A stretch of 64,000 nt of DNA from Bacillota bacterium (GTDB taxonomy: Bacteria; Bacillota; Bacilli; Paenibacillales; NBRC-103111). Both the position numbers and the translations under genes were made by a program. This document shows positions 32,657-42,414 of this stretch, one piece after another. The stretch is from positions 124,001 through 188,000 of the forward strand of contig JAEWGW010000046.1 in NCBI GenBank assembly GCA_023388055.1, in the 5' to 3' direction. Under the pieces are notes generated by a model. The model was not told the DNA's origin and ran no database searches. It was given only the letters and a program-made list of their open reading frames with translations. Each line of letters starts with the position of its first letter. The first letter of the stretch is position 1.

Positions 32657-33529
32657 ATGGAGCTCTCCAGATTGCCCGATAGTGTGAATTTCGGTAAAAA
32701 ACCGGACCTGCGTCCGGTTCAGGTGGAATTCGACCGCCGGTCCATGTTTTACACCATGACGGCCAACCACTTCCACAGCGAATACGAGCTGTATTATCTG
32801 TTTACCGGCGAACGCTATTATTTTATCAAGGACCGGAATTATACCATTCTGGCCGGTGATCTCGTGCTGATCGATTCGGAGGCGGTCCACAAAACCGCCA
32901 ACCGCAATGACCTCATTCATGAACGGATTGTCCTCTACTATCAGCCCGCTTTTTTTGCGGCTTTGCCCCCTGAGGAACGGGAGCTATTGCTGTCCGTTTT
33001 CCGCCGGGACTACCCGGTTCTCCGCCTGAATCTGCAGGAGCGCCTGATGGTAGAGAGCCTGCTGCTTACCCTGCTGGGGGAGCTTTTGGACAAACCGCCC
33101 GGATACAGCCTGCGGGTGGAGCAGATCGGGGCAGAGCTTCTGGTGATGACCGCCCGCATTCTGCTTAAGAAGGAAGCGGTGGCCGCCGAGGTTCCCTCCC
33201 CCGCCCAGCTCAAGATGACGGAGATTGTCCGCCATATCAACACCCATTACAACGAGCCGCTGGATCTGGACAGCCTGTCCGCCCGTTTTTTTATCAGCAA
33301 AAGCCACTTAAGCCGGACCTTCAAGGAATTTACCGGCTTCGGCTTCAGCGAATATCTGATCCTGACCCGGATCAAGGAGGCCCAGCAGATGCTGCGGGGC
33401 TCCACAAAAAGTATTACGGAAATTGCTGAGCAGGCAGGCTTTGATAACTTCTCCCACTTTGGCAAAACCTTCAAAAAAGCAGCAGGCATGTCTCCCCGGC
33501 AGTACCGGGTTATCCATCAGAACAATTAG
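32657..33529 (+). CDS. AraC-family regulator with cupin sensor domain
   Basis: 290 residues. An N-terminal cupin-like ligand-binding domain (HFHSEYELYYLFTGERYYFI, LAGDLVLIDSEAVHKT) is followed by a C-terminal AraC double helix-turn-helix (LSARFFISKSHLSRTFKEFT, ITEIAEQAGFDNFSHFGKTF, MSPRQYR). AAAAAGGAG precedes ATG 32657. Its position back to back with the Gfo/Idh/MocA gene suggests local control of that sugar dehydrogenase in response to a carbohydrate (inference). Confidence 0.92.
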   Translation: MELSRLPDSVNFGKKPDLRPVQVEFDRRSMFYTMTANHFHSEYELYYLFTGERYYFIKDRNYTILAGDLVLIDSEAVHKTANRNDLIHERIVLYYQPAFFAALPPEERELLLSVFRRDYPVLRLNLQERLMVESLLLTLLGELLDKPPGYSLRVEQIGAELLVMTARILLKKEAVAAEVPSPAQLKMTEIVRHINTHYNEPLDLDSLSARFFISKSHLSRTFKEFTGFGFSEYLILTRIKEAQQMLRGSTKSITEIAEQAGFDNFSHFGKTFKKAAGMSPRQYRVIHQNN

Positions 33530-33668
33530 ACGGTGTTTGAAAACGCGGCCTGGGAGTCAGCCCTGCCTCTAACTTCCCGTGTTCAATCCCCGCGGCATGT
33601 GCTATAATTTGCTCGGTTCAGTTCAGATTTACATGCCCTTAATCTCCCCACGAAGGAAGTATTTCACC

Positions 33669-34829
33669 ATGACGAAACCTGCCGTACAATCTGCGCCCGC
33701 ATCTGTCCCCAAGTCCGCATTTTGGTCCGCTGTCAAGCAGGAGGCTGTACTGGCAACCGCCTTTTTCTGTGCGGTACTGACCATGTTTTTTGTCCCGCCC
33801 TCCCCCGCCTACCTGGACTATATCGATTTCCGCGTGTTGGCCCTGTTATTTTGCCTAATGGTTGTGGTAGCCGGTGTACAGCGCTGCGGGCTGTTCGATG
33901 TGCTGGCCCAACGCCTCCTGTCCGGCTCCAAACAAATCCGTTTGCTGTCCTTGCTGCTTGTACTGATGCCTTTTATCGGCTCTATGCTGATTACCAACGA
34001 CGTGGCGCTGCTGGCCTTTGTGCCCTTTGCCATTGTTGTGCTAAACATGATCGGCCGCCAACATGATCTGATTCTCGTGATTACGGCACAGACGCTTGCC
34101 GCTAACCTGGGCAGTATGGCCACCCCCATCGGCAATCCGCAGAACTTATATTTATACTCCAAGTTTCAAATTCCGATTTTTTCGTTTTTTGCCGCTATGC
34201 TGCCTTATACCCTGGTGAGCTTTTTGGGACTGGTGCTGATGGTGTTTTTATTTAAGAAAGAATCCATCCACGTCCGCTTCCGGTCCCTCAGAACCATCAG
34301 CAATCCGCGCCAGGTGGTCCTGATGGGCGCCCTGTTCCTCCTGTGCCTGCTTTCCGTATTGCACCTGATCCACTATGGGGTTGTGCTGGCATTGGTTTTG
34401 GCAGCAATGCTGGTTTTTGCACGGGACCTTTTCCGCAAAGCGGATTACAGCCTGCTGGCCACCTTTGTGTGTTTCTTCATTTGTGCCGGGAATATCGGGC
34501 AGATGGACGGGATCCGGAACTTTCTTACCTCCATGATGGACAAAAGCACCCTCGTGTCCTCTGTGCTGGCCAGTCAGGTGATCAGCAATGTTCCTGCCGC
34601 GGTGCTGCTGTCCGGCTTTACGGAGCGTTGGAAGGAGCTGCTCATTGGCGTCAATGTGGGAGGACTGGGCACCCTGATCGCTTCCTTGGCTAGTCTCATC
34701 TCCTTCAAGCTGTACCTGAAAACACCGGGAGCCCGGCCCCTTAAGTATCTCGGCGTATTTACCGTGGCCAATGCCGTGGGCCTCCTGGTCCTGATGGCAG
34801 CAGCAGCCATGTGGAACCATCTGCCGTAA
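33669..34829 (+). CDS. IT-superfamily anion permease (SLC13/CitM/ArsB-like)
   Basis: 386 residues with about ten to eleven membrane segments. Family marks are SMLITNDVALLAFVPFAIV, TLAANLGSMATPIGNPQNLY (the first substrate-binding signature, N-x-G-S...G-N-P) and SQVISNVPAAVLLSGFT (second signature). The protein is somewhat shorter than typical citrate or arsenite pumps. ATG 33669 follows AAGGAAG; an extended -10 TGTGCTATAAT ends at 33608. Transported anion unknown. Monocistronic, with a hairpin terminator after it. Confidence 0.85.
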   Translation: MTKPAVQSAPASVPKSAFWSAVKQEAVLATAFFCAVLTMFFVPPSPAYLDYIDFRVLALLFCLMVVVAGVQRCGLFDVLAQRLLSGSKQIRLLSLLLVLMPFIGSMLITNDVALLAFVPFAIVVLNMIGRQHDLILVITAQTLAANLGSMATPIGNPQNLYLYSKFQIPIFSFFAAMLPYTLVSFLGLVLMVFLFKKESIHVRFRSLRTISNPRQVVLMGALFLLCLLSVLHLIHYGVVLALVLAAMLVFARDLFRKADYSLLATFVCFFICAGNIGQMDGIRNFLTSMMDKSTLVSSVLASQVISNVPAAVLLSGFTERWKELLIGVNVGGLGTLIASLASLISFKLYLKTPGARPLKYLGVFTVANAVGLLVLMAAAAMWNHLP

Positions 34830-34847
34830 TGGCCGTCTCACACAAAA

Positions 34848-34888
34848 TAGCCCCTGAAGAGGCCCGAACGGACTTCTTACAGGGGCTA
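34848..34888. terminator. Bidirectional terminator hairpin
   Basis: TAGCCCCTG (34848-34856) pairs with CAGGGGCTA (34880-34888), with further pairing inside. It lies between the convergent permease and SLH genes; T-rich tails are short on both sides. Confidence 0.6.
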
Positions 34889-34904
34889 TCTAATAAAATC
34901 AGTA

Positions 34905-36860
34905 TTAATCCTGGTACACGCTCCGGGTGACCGTTGTCGATTTGCCGTATTTATTCGTCCCGAGGATGGTGAACACATTCTCACCCTTCTTCAAATCAAG
35001 CTCCTTCGTAAACTCCCCATTCCAGCCTGTATACAATTTTTGATCATTGATGTACACATTGGGACTGCTGTCATTGGCGTCCTTCACCGCTCCCGAAACC
35101 GTAATTCGTTTCAGTGTCGTCCGGGCAGGCAAATAATCAAGGGTCAATACCGGTGCCGCGATGGTGTAGACAATGGTTTTGGTTGCTGTCACCGTTTTTC
35201 CCGAGGCATTTTTGGCACGGACCGTCAACACATTTTCACCTTCCGCCAGCTTAACGGTTCTGGAGAACTCTCCGTTCCAGCCCACAGTCAGCTTTTCATC
35301 ATTCAGATAAATAACCGGGCTGTTATCATTTTTGTCCTTTACCTTTCCGCTTATGGTCACCGATCCCGTTGTAACGGTGGAGGGAACGTCATCAACCGTT
35401 AATTCAGGGCCATTGGATTCGAACACGACTGTTTTGACAATGGTCGTGGTTTTGCCCTTATTATTCTCGGCCTTAACAGTGAAAGTATTCTTTCCGTCAG
35501 ACAGCTTAACCTCCCTCGTAAACTCACCGTTCCAATCCAGAGACAGCTTATCCCCGTTTATATATACCACCGGATTTCGGTCATTGGTATCCGTTACCTT
35601 GCCGGTAATAGTCACTCTGCCGTTGCTGGTGCTTTCCGGCAAATCACCCAGCTTCAATACGGGAGCTCCGGAGCTGAAGGTAACGGTTTTAATTACAGTG
35701 GTTGTTTTATCATTTGCATTCACCGCTTTGAACGTCAGTTTATTATCACCCTCAACTAATTTAAAGAAGGCGGTAAACTCCCCGCGGTAATCCGGGTACA
35801 GACGCTGCTCATTGAGATAAACAATCGGATTCCGGTCTGTAGGGTCCGTAACAATCCCAGTGATGGAGATAGAATCCTTATCGGAGGATTCAGGGATGTT
35901 GTGCAGCTTCAGCTGAGGTCCGCTCAACTGATAGGTAATCTCCTTCCGGACTGTTGAAGCCTTGCCGCTGGACAGCTTGGCAACAATGGTGACACTGTAT
36001 ACCCCTTCCTTGTCCAAAGAATAGCCTTCCTTGAATTTCCCGTCAGCAACATCCACGGCATCACCATTGATGGTAACCTTCGCCCCTTTGCTGACCGCAC
36101 CCGAAACATAGAATGTACCGGAGTCCGTTTTGTCCGGCATGCTGACGGTTAAAGACGGGCCATCCGCCTGATCCTGCGCAGAGGATTTGATTACTTTATA
36201 AAGCAAGGTGGCTACCTCAGCGCGGGTTATCGGATTCTGCGGCCGGAATGTTCGATCTTCATAACCGCTGATCAGCCGGTTTTCTGCAGCCAGCGCTACA
36301 TAATCCCGCAAATTAAAGGAGATATCCTCTACATCTGCGAAGCTCCTACTTAATGTCCCGGAATCTGCAAGATCACTGGTGGTATACCCTAGAATTTTGA
36401 CCAGTGCCACCGCTACGTCCTCACGTGTGGCTTTTGTATCGGGACTGAAAAAAGCCTGGCCCTTCGGGGGATAATACCCCGTCAGATATTCCTTGGTTGC
36501 CTCTATGTATGAATAAGACCATCTGTCATTTTGAACATCACTGAAAGTCGGTGCATCCTTGTAACCCAGATTCAACGAGAAGGTAGTGGCAATAAGCTTG
36601 GCAAACTCCTCACGGGTAATGGAATTCTCAGGCTTAAAGGAAGAATCGGAGTAACCGCTGATGATCCCTCTTTTTGCCATATCATAGATGGCATCATTGG
36701 CCCAGTGATTGGATACATCCACAAACACAATATTCTGGTTGATGGTTCCTCCCTCCACAGCCTGATTCTGAAGCACATTGCCTTCCGCATAAGCAAGGGG
36801 CACCACCGGAAGCAAACAGACCGCAAGCAAAAGCAGCAGCACTCTTCTCACATTTTTCAC
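34905..36860 (-). CDS. SLH-domain cell-surface protein with Ig-like repeats
   Basis: 651 residues, exported. Start GTG 36860 (GAGAGGGA upstream) gives a classic signal peptide KNVRRVLLLLLAVCLLPVVP ending LAYA-EG. Three S-layer homology domains follow (~45-100, ~107-170, ~176-235; FVDVSNHWANDAIYDMAKRG, TFSDVQNDRWSYSYI, RFADVE-like SFADVEDISFNLRDYV), anchoring it to the secondary cell-wall polymer. The rest is one divergent and about four close ~87-residue repeats (GKVTDTNDRNPVVYINGDKL, WNGEFTREVKL, GKTTTIVKTV) like bacterial Ig or glucodextranase domain B. No catalytic domain. Probably an adhesin or spacer protein. Confidence 0.9.
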   Translation of the reverse strand: MKNVRRVLLLLLAVCLLPVVPLAYAEGNVLQNQAVEGGTINQNIVFVDVSNHWANDAIYDMAKRGIISGYSDSSFKPENSITREEFAKLIATTFSLNLGYKDAPTFSDVQNDRWSYSYIEATKEYLTGYYPPKGQAFFSPDTKATREDVAVALVKILGYTTSDLADSGTLSRSFADVEDISFNLRDYVALAAENRLISGYEDRTFRPQNPITRAEVATLLYKVIKSSAQDQADGPSLTVSMPDKTDSGTFYVSGAVSKGAKVTINGDAVDVADGKFKEGYSLDKEGVYSVTIVAKLSSGKASTVRKEITYQLSGPQLKLHNIPESSDKDSISITGIVTDPTDRNPIVYLNEQRLYPDYRGEFTAFFKLVEGDNKLTFKAVNANDKTTTVIKTVTFSSGAPVLKLGDLPESTSNGRVTITGKVTDTNDRNPVVYINGDKLSLDWNGEFTREVKLSDGKNTFTVKAENNKGKTTTIVKTVVFESNGPELTVDDVPSTVTTGSVTISGKVKDKNDNSPVIYLNDEKLTVGWNGEFSRTVKLAEGENVLTVRAKNASGKTVTATKTIVYTIAAPVLTLDYLPARTTLKRITVSGAVKDANDSSPNVYINDQKLYTGWNGEFTKELDLKKGENVFTILGTNKYGKSTTVTRSVYQD

Positions 36861-36998
36861 TGCACATTCCCTCTCTCTTCTGATGTCATCATGGAAATAC
36901 GGATAAAATAAGGACAGTATCCATATATTCCAATATAACGTATCTGGGCTCATCATGTTTCAAGTTTTCCAATTCGTCACCACTTTTTTATACAACAA

Positions 36999-37038
36999 AA
37001 AACCTCCCAACCTCTGGTGCGTGGTTGGGAGGTTTTTT
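36999..37038. terminator. Terminator of the sugar permease operon
   Basis: Perfect 12-bp arms AACCTCCCAACC (37001-37012) and GGTTGGGAGGTT (37023-37034) with T runs on both strands; serves the leftward permease operon. Confidence 0.9.
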
Positions 37039-37044
37039 GATTAT

Positions 37045-37884
37045 TTATTGCTTCAGGCCGCTGGTGCTGATGCCGTCCACAATGTACTTTTGGAAGATGA
37101 AGAAGATGGTGCAGATCGGCAGTAGGGAGAGCGTCGCCATGGCGAACATGCCGCCCCAGTTGTTCACGGATTCGGCGTCCAGGAACAGCTTCAGAGCCAG
37201 GGAAACCGGATAGTTCTCCGGACGGTTCAGATACAAGAGCGGTGTCAGGAAGTCATCCCATCTCCAGTAGAAGGAGAAGATGGTGGCGGTGATCATGGCC
37301 GGCACAATCAGCGGGAGAATAATCCGGAAGAAGATGCTGTATTTGGTACAGCCGTCAATCTTGGCCGCTTCATCCAGCTCCCGCGGAATGGTGCGGATAA
37401 ACTGCATGATCAGGAAGATGAAGAACGGTGTGGCGAAATAATGCGGCAGGATAACCGGCTTGAAGGTGGACAGCCAGCCCAGCTTGGAGTACATGATGTA
37501 CTGGGGAATCACAACTACGTCATTGGGCAGCATCATCACGCCCATTACACAGGTGAACAGAATAGCGCTTCCCTTGAAGGGAATCCTGGCTAAACCGTAA
37601 GCAACCAACGCGGAGGAGCATACCGCTCCGATAGTGGCGAAGGTGGCGATAAACAGCGAGTTTTTGAAGAAGGTGGCAAAGGTGGTATTGGCGAAGCCCT
37701 TCCAGCCCGTCACATAATTGTTAAACTCCAGATGGCTGGGAATCAGGGAAAAGGCGTTGCCGAAAATTTCATCATTGGGCTTCAAGGAGCTGGAGATCAG
37801 CCACAGGATGGGGTAAATCATGACGATGGCGATAGCACCGACGATAATATGATACAGGTACGGTTGTATTTTTTTGTATGTCAT
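37045..37884 (-). CDS. Carbohydrate ABC transporter permease, MalG/AraQ type
   Basis: 279-residue membrane subunit of a CUT1 sugar importer with six predicted helices. The EAA loop is IPRELDEAAKIDGCTKYSIF, followed by RIILPLIVPAMI, as expected for ATPase contact. It starts 15 bp after the MalF-type permease. The solute-binding protein of the same system is likely the one at 40992-42335, separated by an exporter gene. No ATPase gene is present; a shared MsmX-type ATPase is assumed. Confidence 0.93.
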   Translation of the reverse strand: MTYKKIQPYLYHIIVGAIAIVMIYPILWLISSSLKPNDEIFGNAFSLIPSHLEFNNYVTGWKGFANTTFATFFKNSLFIATFATIGAVCSSALVAYGLARIPFKGSAILFTCVMGVMMLPNDVVVIPQYIMYSKLGWLSTFKPVILPHYFATPFFIFLIMQFIRTIPRELDEAAKIDGCTKYSIFFRIILPLIVPAMITATIFSFYWRWDDFLTPLLYLNRPENYPVSLALKLFLDAESVNNWGGMFAMATLSLLPICTIFFIFQKYIVDGISTSGLKQ

Positions 37885-37899
37885 GGCTTCTTCCCCCTC

Positions 37900-38841
37900 T
37901 TATTCGTAATGGACCCACAGCTTGGACAGCCTGAACAGGGTGAATGTGATCAGTGCGATAATAATCAGCATTACCCATGCCATTGCTGAGGCATAACCCA
38001 TGTCGAAGAAGCGGAATGCCTTCTGGTACAGGTACAGCGAATAAAGCAGGGTGTTATCCAGGGGACCGCCTTCACCTCTGGAGATGATGTACGCCGGCGT
38101 AAAGGTCATAAACGCGGAAATGGTCTGCATGATCAGGTTGAACAGAATGATCGGGCTGAGCAGCGGCAGGGTAATATTGAAGAACTGGCGCACCTTGTTG
38201 GCTCCGTCAACCGAAGCGGCTTCATAATAGGAGCTCGGGATGTTCTTCAAGCCGGCCAGGAAGATCAGCATGGAGGAGCCGAACTGCCAAACAGACAAGG
38301 CGATAAGCGTGTACAACGCGGTGCCGGGATTGCCGATCCAGTTGGTGGAAACATCAATGCCGATAGCGCCCAGTGCAGAGTTGACAAGGCCTTTGTCGCC
38401 GAAAATTTGCGACCACATAATCGCAACGGCTACGCTGCCGCCGATCAGGGAAGGCAGGTAATAAGCGGAGCGGTAAAACCCGATGCCCTTAATGGCGTTT
38501 TTGAGAAGCATCGCCACGATCAAGGCGAAGGTTAAACGGAACGGAACACTGAGGAATACATACGTAAACGTGACCTGGAAGGACTTCATGATCTTCTCGT
38601 CATTAGTGAAGATCTTCTGGTAGTTGTCGAAGCCTACCCAAGATGGCGAGGAAAGCAAGTCATAGTTCGTAAAGGAGTAATAAAGGGAAGATAAAATGGG
38701 GTACAGGGTGAAAATCAGGAATCCGAGAATAAAGGGAGCCGCGAATACGTATCCGACTACATTATCGTTATCCAGAAACCTGGTCAGGCGGCCAGTTTTG
38801 CGAGCACCCGCTTTCAGCTGCCCGGCATCTGCTGTTTTCAT
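37900..38841 (-). CDS. Carbohydrate ABC transporter permease, MalF/UgpA type
   Basis: 313-residue partner permease. After a basic tail (KAGARKTGRLTRFLDNDN) six helices follow; the EAA loop reads YYEAASVDGANKVRQFFNIT and LPLLSPIILFN. ATG 38841 is preferred because AAAGGAGTTG lies about 10 nt upstream; the extended frame to 38877 has no such site. Start of the two-permease operon; a TTATTATCCG decamer in its promoter region (38899-38908) recurs before the solute-binding protein gene. Confidence 0.93.
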   Translation of the reverse strand: MKTADAGQLKAGARKTGRLTRFLDNDNVVGYVFAAPFILGFLIFTLYPILSSLYYSFTNYDLLSSPSWVGFDNYQKIFTNDEKIMKSFQVTFTYVFLSVPFRLTFALIVAMLLKNAIKGIGFYRSAYYLPSLIGGSVAVAIMWSQIFGDKGLVNSALGAIGIDVSTNWIGNPGTALYTLIALSVWQFGSSMLIFLAGLKNIPSSYYEAASVDGANKVRQFFNITLPLLSPIILFNLIMQTISAFMTFTPAYIISRGEGGPLDNTLLYSLYLYQKAFRFFDMGYASAMAWVMLIIIALITFTLFRLSKLWVHYE

Positions 38842-38994
38842 GTGACTCAACTCCTTTAGTGGTATGTCAGCTTGCATGTTTTGCTTGGCTTCATGCTTTT
38901 ATTATCCGCTAAAAGTGCCATTGTTAGAATTCAAAAAACCGTTTACTTTGTACAAAAAACAGAGAAATCTCCGTATAAAAAACGGGTTGCCTAA

Positions 38995-39032
38995 AACAAA
39001 AAACCGTATCCCCAAGGCTCCCGGGAATACGG
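38995..39032 (-). terminator. Terminator of the ABC exporter gene
   Basis: On the minus strand CCGTATTCCC ... GGGGATACGG followed by TTTTTTTGTTTT. It isolates the exporter from the permease operon. Confidence 0.8.
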
Positions 39033-39051
39033 AATTTTGTACAGCTCCTGA

Positions 39052-40836
39052 CTATGCCTGCAATTGCTTTAATTGGAAAAACTCGCCCTGCCGCTCCATC
39101 AGCTCCTGGTAGGTGCCGACCTCGGCCACCCGGCCGTTTTTCATAACGACGATCCGGTCGGCGTCACGGATGGTGGATAAGCGGTGGGCCACGATAAAGG
39201 TGGTGCGCCCGCGGATCAGCTCCTGCATAGCCTTCTGGACCACATGCTCGGATATATTATCCAAGGCGGAGGTGGCTTCGTCCAGCAGAATAATCTCGGG
39301 ATTGCGGATCATGGCTCTGGCAATGGCGATCCGCTGCCGCTGGCCGCCGGACAGCTTGCCGCCGTGTTCGCCGATCAAGGTATCCAGGCCGTCGGGCATT
39401 TCGGCGATGACATCCTGCAGGTTGGCCATACGGACAACCTCCATCACCCGCTCCTCCGGCACATTGTCCAGGCCGAAGGTAATATTGCTGCGGATGCTCC
39501 CGGAGAAGAGCACGGTGGTCTGGGGCACAACGGCCAGCTTTTGCCGGTAGAGACGCATATCCAGCTCATCCATGGGAACACCGTCTACCAGGATGTGGCC
39601 CGCATTAGGCCGATAGAAGCCTACGACCATACTAAGAACAGTGGATTTGCCGGCCCCCGACTCTCCTACGAAGGCAATGCACTCACCCGGCTTCACACTC
39701 AGATTGAACTCGGAGAGTACATGCTTGTCCGTATCCTGGTAGCTGAACTGGACATTCTGGAATTCGAATGCCCCGCGGAACGACTCCACCTTCCGGGTTC
39801 CCTGATATTCCTCCACCTGATTGGAGGTCAGCACCTCCGAGATGGAATGGATGGATTCGAAGCCTCTTGCAAACTGGGGATATACACTCAGAATGGCGTT
39901 CAGCGACGAAAGGATGGTGGCGAAGAAACCCTGATACATGACCACATCCCCTACGGGAATTTTGCCGTTGTATGCCATGACACAGGTAAATCCGAGGCAT
40001 AGGGCCTGGAACAGTGTGAACACAACCCAGCTGGATGCACCGAATAAGGCCTCGGTAATGTCCAGCCGGTAACCCTTGCCCTTCAGCTCGTGAAGGGTAT
40101 TGTCCACCTTCTCGATTTCGAACTCGTCCAACCCGTGGGCCCGGGTAACGGGTATCATCTCCACTGTCTCCGCAACCTGGCCGGACATGTGCTCAATGTG
40201 ACGGCGGAATTCCCGGTTGCGGCTGCGGATTTTTTTGCGGAAGGAGGTAATCAGGATGGCACCGAAGGGGATGACCATAATGAAGAATGCCGATACGGTC
40301 AAGCTTTTGGTCAGCGTCAAGGCAATTGCGATCAGTACGTTGGTAATGGCAGGGATGAAGGAATACATCATCTGCTTGGATAAGGTTTCAATCGCTTCCA
40401 CGTCACGGAGCACCTTGGATTGCAGCTTACCGGAGCGCAGATCCGAATGGTACGACATGGACAGATGCTGCAGCTTGCGGATCAGCGTCCCCCGCAGTCC
40501 CGCTTCCACCTGCCGCGAGGAGCGGCTCATAAAGCTGACGTGGATTACTGCAGAGGGAATGTTCTGGATAATGACAACCGCCAGCAGCGCCAGGTCAATC
40601 CACAGCCAATTCAGATTCTCCGGCTTCGGCCCGCTGAGGCGGTTAATCATATCTGCGGTTACAATGGGGATGACCCATGTAGGCGCATGCTTCAGAATGT
40701 AAAATACCAAGGACAACAGCAAATTCATCCGCAGGCCCTTGTACAACAACATGAGGATGTGAAAGGGGCGATCCTTGCGCAGACTCCCATCCATGAATAA
40801 TTGTTCAAAATCAAGCGGCTTTCCCAAGTTGGCCAT
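39052..40836 (-). CDS. ABC exporter, fused membrane and ATPase domains
   Basis: 594-residue half-transporter. The type-IV membrane domain (~1-330, six helices) begins after LMLLYKGLRMNLLLSLVFYI. The ATPase domain has Walker A GESGAGKST, Q-loop VVPQTTVLFSG, signature LSGGQRQRIAIARA, Walker B IILLDEATSALD and H-loop IVAHRLS. It would work as a homodimer, exporting a lipid, peptide or drug. It stands between the solute-binding protein and the permeases of a sugar importer but has terminators on both sides, so is a separate unit. Substrate unknown. Confidence 0.93.
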   Translation of the reverse strand: MANLGKPLDFEQLFMDGSLRKDRPFHILMLLYKGLRMNLLLSLVFYILKHAPTWVIPIVTADMINRLSGPKPENLNWLWIDLALLAVVIIQNIPSAVIHVSFMSRSSRQVEAGLRGTLIRKLQHLSMSYHSDLRSGKLQSKVLRDVEAIETLSKQMMYSFIPAITNVLIAIALTLTKSLTVSAFFIMVIPFGAILITSFRKKIRSRNREFRRHIEHMSGQVAETVEMIPVTRAHGLDEFEIEKVDNTLHELKGKGYRLDITEALFGASSWVVFTLFQALCLGFTCVMAYNGKIPVGDVVMYQGFFATILSSLNAILSVYPQFARGFESIHSISEVLTSNQVEEYQGTRKVESFRGAFEFQNVQFSYQDTDKHVLSEFNLSVKPGECIAFVGESGAGKSTVLSMVVGFYRPNAGHILVDGVPMDELDMRLYRQKLAVVPQTTVLFSGSIRSNITFGLDNVPEERVMEVVRMANLQDVIAEMPDGLDTLIGEHGGKLSGGQRQRIAIARAMIRNPEIILLDEATSALDNISEHVVQKAMQELIRGRTTFIVAHRLSTIRDADRIVVMKNGRVAEVGTYQELMERQGEFFQLKQLQA

Positions 40837-40953
40837 TTTCTCTTTTTTCTCTCCCGTCCTTCTTGTTATCGGTTACACACATCCACCCCATATTAGGGCC
40901 GCTTCAGGCGGGAGTCAATAGTCCTGACTCTTGCTGAGAGGGCAAATAAACAG

Positions 40954-40985
40954 AAAAAACCCCCGGATATTCATCCGGAGGCGGG
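40954..40985 (-). terminator. Terminator of the solute-binding protein gene
   Basis: On the minus strand CCTCCGGAT-GAAT-ATCCGGGGG followed by TTTTTT, directly after the stop codon region. Confidence 0.88.
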
Positions 40986-40991
40986 TAATTC

Positions 40992-42335
40992 TTATTTATT
41001 CTTGGCAAGCACCGCATTGGCATCCTTGCGGAACTTGGCGGCAGCGTCAGCTATCGAAATCTTCTTGTAGATGATTTGCTCGCTGATATCCTTCAGCAGC
41101 TTCTCCACTTCTACAGAGCCCACAGGGTTCGGGGGATCCATCGGGCTGCTGTTTTGCTCAGCCCAAGCCACGAAGTCGAATACCTTCACTTCTGCCGGAG
41201 TCAGGAGAGGCTTCAGGGCTTCCTTCACCTTGGAGGATACAGGTACGCCGCGTTCGCCCTTGATAATTTTGTTGGCTTCAATATCATTGATCCAGAAGCT
41301 GATGAACTTCGCCGCTTCTTCCTTTTGCTTGGAGTTCTTAGTGACGGAGAAGTACATGCTGGGCTTCAGGAACAAGCCTTTGTTGGCACCGGGGCCCGGC
41401 ATCGGCTGGAGCTCCAGGTCACGCTTCGCAGTGCTTTGCAGCAGCACGAATTGGTTGGACCAGCCTACAGTGGAGATGGAGTTGCCCATAACCATTTCGT
41501 CTTCTTCCGGTGTGCCCTTCTTGGTGGCTTCCTTGTCCAGAGTCAGCAGCATGCCGGAATCATACCATTTTTGGTACATGGTGAAGTAGTCTACAAACGG
41601 CTTATCATCGGCATAGGACAATCCGGTGCCGTCTTCCTTGTACATCTTCATGCCCAAGGTGCGCAGATAGTACGGGAAGTATACGTCATGACGGAAGCCG
41701 CCCATAATCTTGCCTTTGCCCTTGGCTGCTTCGCCGATTTTGGTCAGGTCATCCCAGGTCCAATCCTTCTTGGGGGCATCGACGCCCAGGGTTTTCAGCA
41801 TGTTGAAGTCCATGGTGATACCCAGTGCGTTGACACCCAGGTTCATGGCTACCAGCTTGTCTTTTACCTTGCCGCCGTCCACTGCATTGGCACTGACGCT
41901 GGAGATATCCAGAATGCCGTTTTTGGTGTACGGAGTCAGATCCTCAAGCTGGTCACGCCCGCCGTATTGGGTCAGGTAGGAAATGTCCATTTGGATGATG
42001 TCGGGAAGCTGATTGGCAGCAGCTTGGGGAGCCAGCTTCTTCCAGTAGTCATCAAAAGGCGCATATTCCGATTCGATGGTCACATGCGGGTTTGCTTTTT
42101 GGTACATCTCGATAACCTTCAGGGTGTAATCATGTCTGGCTTGGCCGCCCCACCAGGCGATCCGCAGCTTTACCGGATCTTTTTTGGCGCCGGCTGTAGC
42201 TCCAGCTGAAGCTGCACCTGCTGTAGGCGCTGCGCTTGCTCCGGAATCCTTTTTGTCTCCACCGCCGCCGCAACCGGCTGCAGTCACAAGCAGAGCAGCG
42301 GATAAAACTGCTGTAATTGTCTTTTTCACGTTCAT
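40992..42335 (-). CDS. Extracellular sugar-binding lipoprotein
   Basis: 447-residue substrate-binding component of a CUT1 importer. The lipoprotein signal is KKTITAVLSAALLVTAAGC, with the lipidated cysteine at residue 22, followed by a low-complexity Gly/Ala/Ser spacer to about residue 50. The mature family-1 fold has LRIAWWGGQARHDYTLKVIE, QLPDIIQMDISYLTQYGG and WTWDDLTKIGEAAKG. It follows the YesN-type regulator by 79 bp and is probably the first gene activated by that pair. The cognate permeases are at 37045-38841, beyond the exporter. Confidence 0.94.
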   Translation of the reverse strand: MNVKKTITAVLSAALLVTAAGCGGGGDKKDSGASAAPTAGAASAGATAGAKKDPVKLRIAWWGGQARHDYTLKVIEMYQKANPHVTIESEYAPFDDYWKKLAPQAAANQLPDIIQMDISYLTQYGGRDQLEDLTPYTKNGILDISSVSANAVDGGKVKDKLVAMNLGVNALGITMDFNMLKTLGVDAPKKDWTWDDLTKIGEAAKGKGKIMGGFRHDVYFPYYLRTLGMKMYKEDGTGLSYADDKPFVDYFTMYQKWYDSGMLLTLDKEATKKGTPEEDEMVMGNSISTVGWSNQFVLLQSTAKRDLELQPMPGPGANKGLFLKPSMYFSVTKNSKQKEEAAKFISFWINDIEANKIIKGERGVPVSSKVKEALKPLLTPAEVKVFDFVAWAEQNSSPMDPPNPVGSVEVEKLLKDISEQIIYKKISIADAAAKFRKDANAVLAKNK

Positions 42336-42414
42336 TCCTCCCCTTTATGATTAAGCGAGCTTGGAAGTGCTTTCATTCCTTACACCGTTATTATCCGTTA
42401 TTTTGACCCGACTT

